Shown here: one piece after another, positions 6,209 to 7,221 of the stretch
How positions within the stretch are numbered: position 1 is the first letter of the stretch
Layout of the letters: each line of letters begins with the position of its first letter
Source of the DNA: an uncultured Clostridia bacterium
Lineage (GTDB): Bacteria; Bacillota; Clostridia; Lachnospirales; Lachnospiraceae
NCBI GenBank assembly: GCA_945622055.1
Contig: CALZBV010000127.1
Span: forward strand, 1 to 7,221
Reading direction: 5' to 3'
Length of the DNA: 7,221 bases
Notes under the pieces: model-generated
What the model was told of the DNA's origin: nothing
What the model saw: the letters and a program-made list of their open reading frames with translations, nothing else
Databases searched by the model: none
Position numbers and translations under genes: made by a program

Positions 6209-7221
6209 CAAAACGTTTGGCAGCTTCTGTGGTGTCGTCCGGATTTCCAAAGGTGGACAACCGGAAATATCCATCTCCACATGCGCCGAAGCCCTCTCCC
6301 GGCGTGCCGACAATCTGTGCTTCGTTTAAAATGAATTCAAAGAATTCCCAGCTGTCCATATTATTTGGACATTTCAGCCAGATATACGGTGCATTTTTTC
6401 CACCGCAGTATTCGATGCCACAGGAATCGAGTGCTTTCATAAGAATCTTTGCGTTATTTTTATAAACCGCAATTTGTTCCTGAATCTGTTTCTGCCCTTC
6501 TTCTGTGAAAACGGCAGCGGCACCGCGCTGAAGAATGTAGGAGATTCCGTTCGTTTTGGTCGTACGGTTTCTTACCCACATGGCATTTAAGGACTGACCG
6601 TCACGAACCAGTTCCTTCGGGATAACGGTATATCCGCAACGGGTTCCGGTAAAGCCGGCGGTTTTGGAGAAGGAGCTGATTTCAATGGCACAGGTGCGGC
6701 TTCCTTCGATTTCAAAAATGCTGTGAGGAATGTCCGGCTCTTCAATGAATGCTTCATAGGCTGCATCAAACAGGATAACAGAACCGTTTTTATTTGCGTA
6801 GTCAACCCATGCCTTCAGCTTTTCTTTGGTAAAAACAGCACCGGTCGGATTGTTTGGTGAGCAGATATAAATCAGATCTGCCGAAAGAGAATCGGACGGG
6901 TAAGGTGCAAAATTGTCTTCCATGGAGGAAGGCAGGTGTAACAGACGGTGTCCGGCAATGATATTTGCATCAACATAAGCCGGATAAGCCGGTTCCATAA
7001 TCAGAGTGGTATTATCTTCGGAAAACAAATCCAGAATGTCACCGAGCTCATCGCTTGCACCACTGGAAACAAAGATTTCTTCGGCGTCTAACGAAACATT
7101 GCGTTTTGCATAGTGTCCTTTTACTGCCGTGCGGAAAAAGTCAGCACCGCATTCAGGCATGTAGCCGTGGAATTTTTCCGGAGAAGCCTGATCGTTTACC
7201 GCTTCATGGAGCGTATGTATT
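6192..7221 (-). CDS. dapL: LL-diaminopimelate aminotransferase-like protein, partial (5' end outside window)
   Basis: A fold-type I, PLP-dependent aminotransferase. The DapL role is to convert tetrahydrodipicolinate and glutamate to LL-diaminopimelate for lysine and peptidoglycan. The frame stays open to the right edge, giving 342 visible residues; DapL proteins have roughly 400, so about 60 N-terminal residues are missing. An internal ATG at 7160 is not the start, because the sequence before it still matches the family. Visible motifs (numbered from the first full codon) are SPNNPTG (121-127), FDAAYEAF with PLP-contacting D152 and Y155, SSFSKTAGFTGTR with Schiff-base lysine K186, NRTTKTNG (218-225) and YFRLSTFG with R320 for the substrate carboxylate. 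One oddity: the family's DGAKCD segment reads SGASDE here, placing Ser56 where the plant enzyme has its substrate-contacting Lys129. A related aminotransferase of another specificity therefore cannot be excluded. It is followed after 105 bases by carA on the same strand. Confidence 0.85.
   Translation of the reverse strand, partial: IHTLHEAVNDQASPEKFHGYMPECGADFFRTAVKGHYAKRNVSLDAEEIFVSSGASDELGDILDLFSEDNTTLIMEPAYPAYVDANIIAGHRLLHLPSSMEDNFAPYPSDSLSADLIYICSPNNPTGAVFTKEKLKAWVDYANKNGSVILFDAAYEAFIEEPDIPHSIFEIEGSRTCAIEISSFSKTAGFTGTRCGYTVIPKELVRDGQSLNAMWVRNRTTKTNGISYILQRGAAAVFTEEGQKQIQEQIAVYKNNAKILMKALDSCGIEYCGGKNAPYIWLKCPNNMDSWEFFEFILNEAQIVGTPGEGFGACGDGYFRLSTFGNPDDTTEAAKRFVALFG

Overview
The window looks like an ordinary chromosomal segment from an anaerobic Firmicute, most likely a clostridial species of the Lachnospiraceae kind. 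This is inferred from the protein style of CarA, CarB and the DapL-type aminotransferase, the strong AGGAGG-type ribosome binding sites, and the use of the diaminopimelate aminotransferase route. No 16S or other phylogenetic marker is present, so the family-level placement is tentative.

All four protein genes that can be supported lie on the minus strand, so the window reads right to left. At the right edge is the 3' part of a dapL-like LL-diaminopimelate aminotransferase gene (6192-7221; its 5' end lies outside). After 105 bases comes carA (4992-6086), which overlaps carB (1811-4999) by 8 bases. Together CarA and CarB make carbamoyl phosphate from glutamine, bicarbonate and ATP for pyrimidine and arginine synthesis. 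A 12-bp stem-loop with a following T-rich stretch (1682-1725) ends the carB transcript.

Between carB and the next gene is a 431-base gap (1380-1810). It holds the carB terminator, a short reading-frame remnant that would encode one membrane segment (1529-1654), a perfect 17-bp inverted repeat (1478-1523) and an extended -10 promoter whose -35 box touches the edge of that repeat. This promoter is the likely driver of the last gene (273-1379), a 368-residue soluble protein of a family I do not recognise.

The left 272 bases hold no gene. They contain an 11-bp nested stem-loop with a T-run on the plus strand (126-170), and, at the very edge, sequence resembling the terminal inverted repeat of an IS256-type insertion sequence (about 29-56). 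I see no tRNA, rRNA, CRISPR array, phage gene or recognised defence system. No previously undescribed system is evident; the most useful leads are the intergenic repeat/promoter arrangement, the unknown 368-residue protein, and a non-canonical residue in the aminotransferase active-site region.
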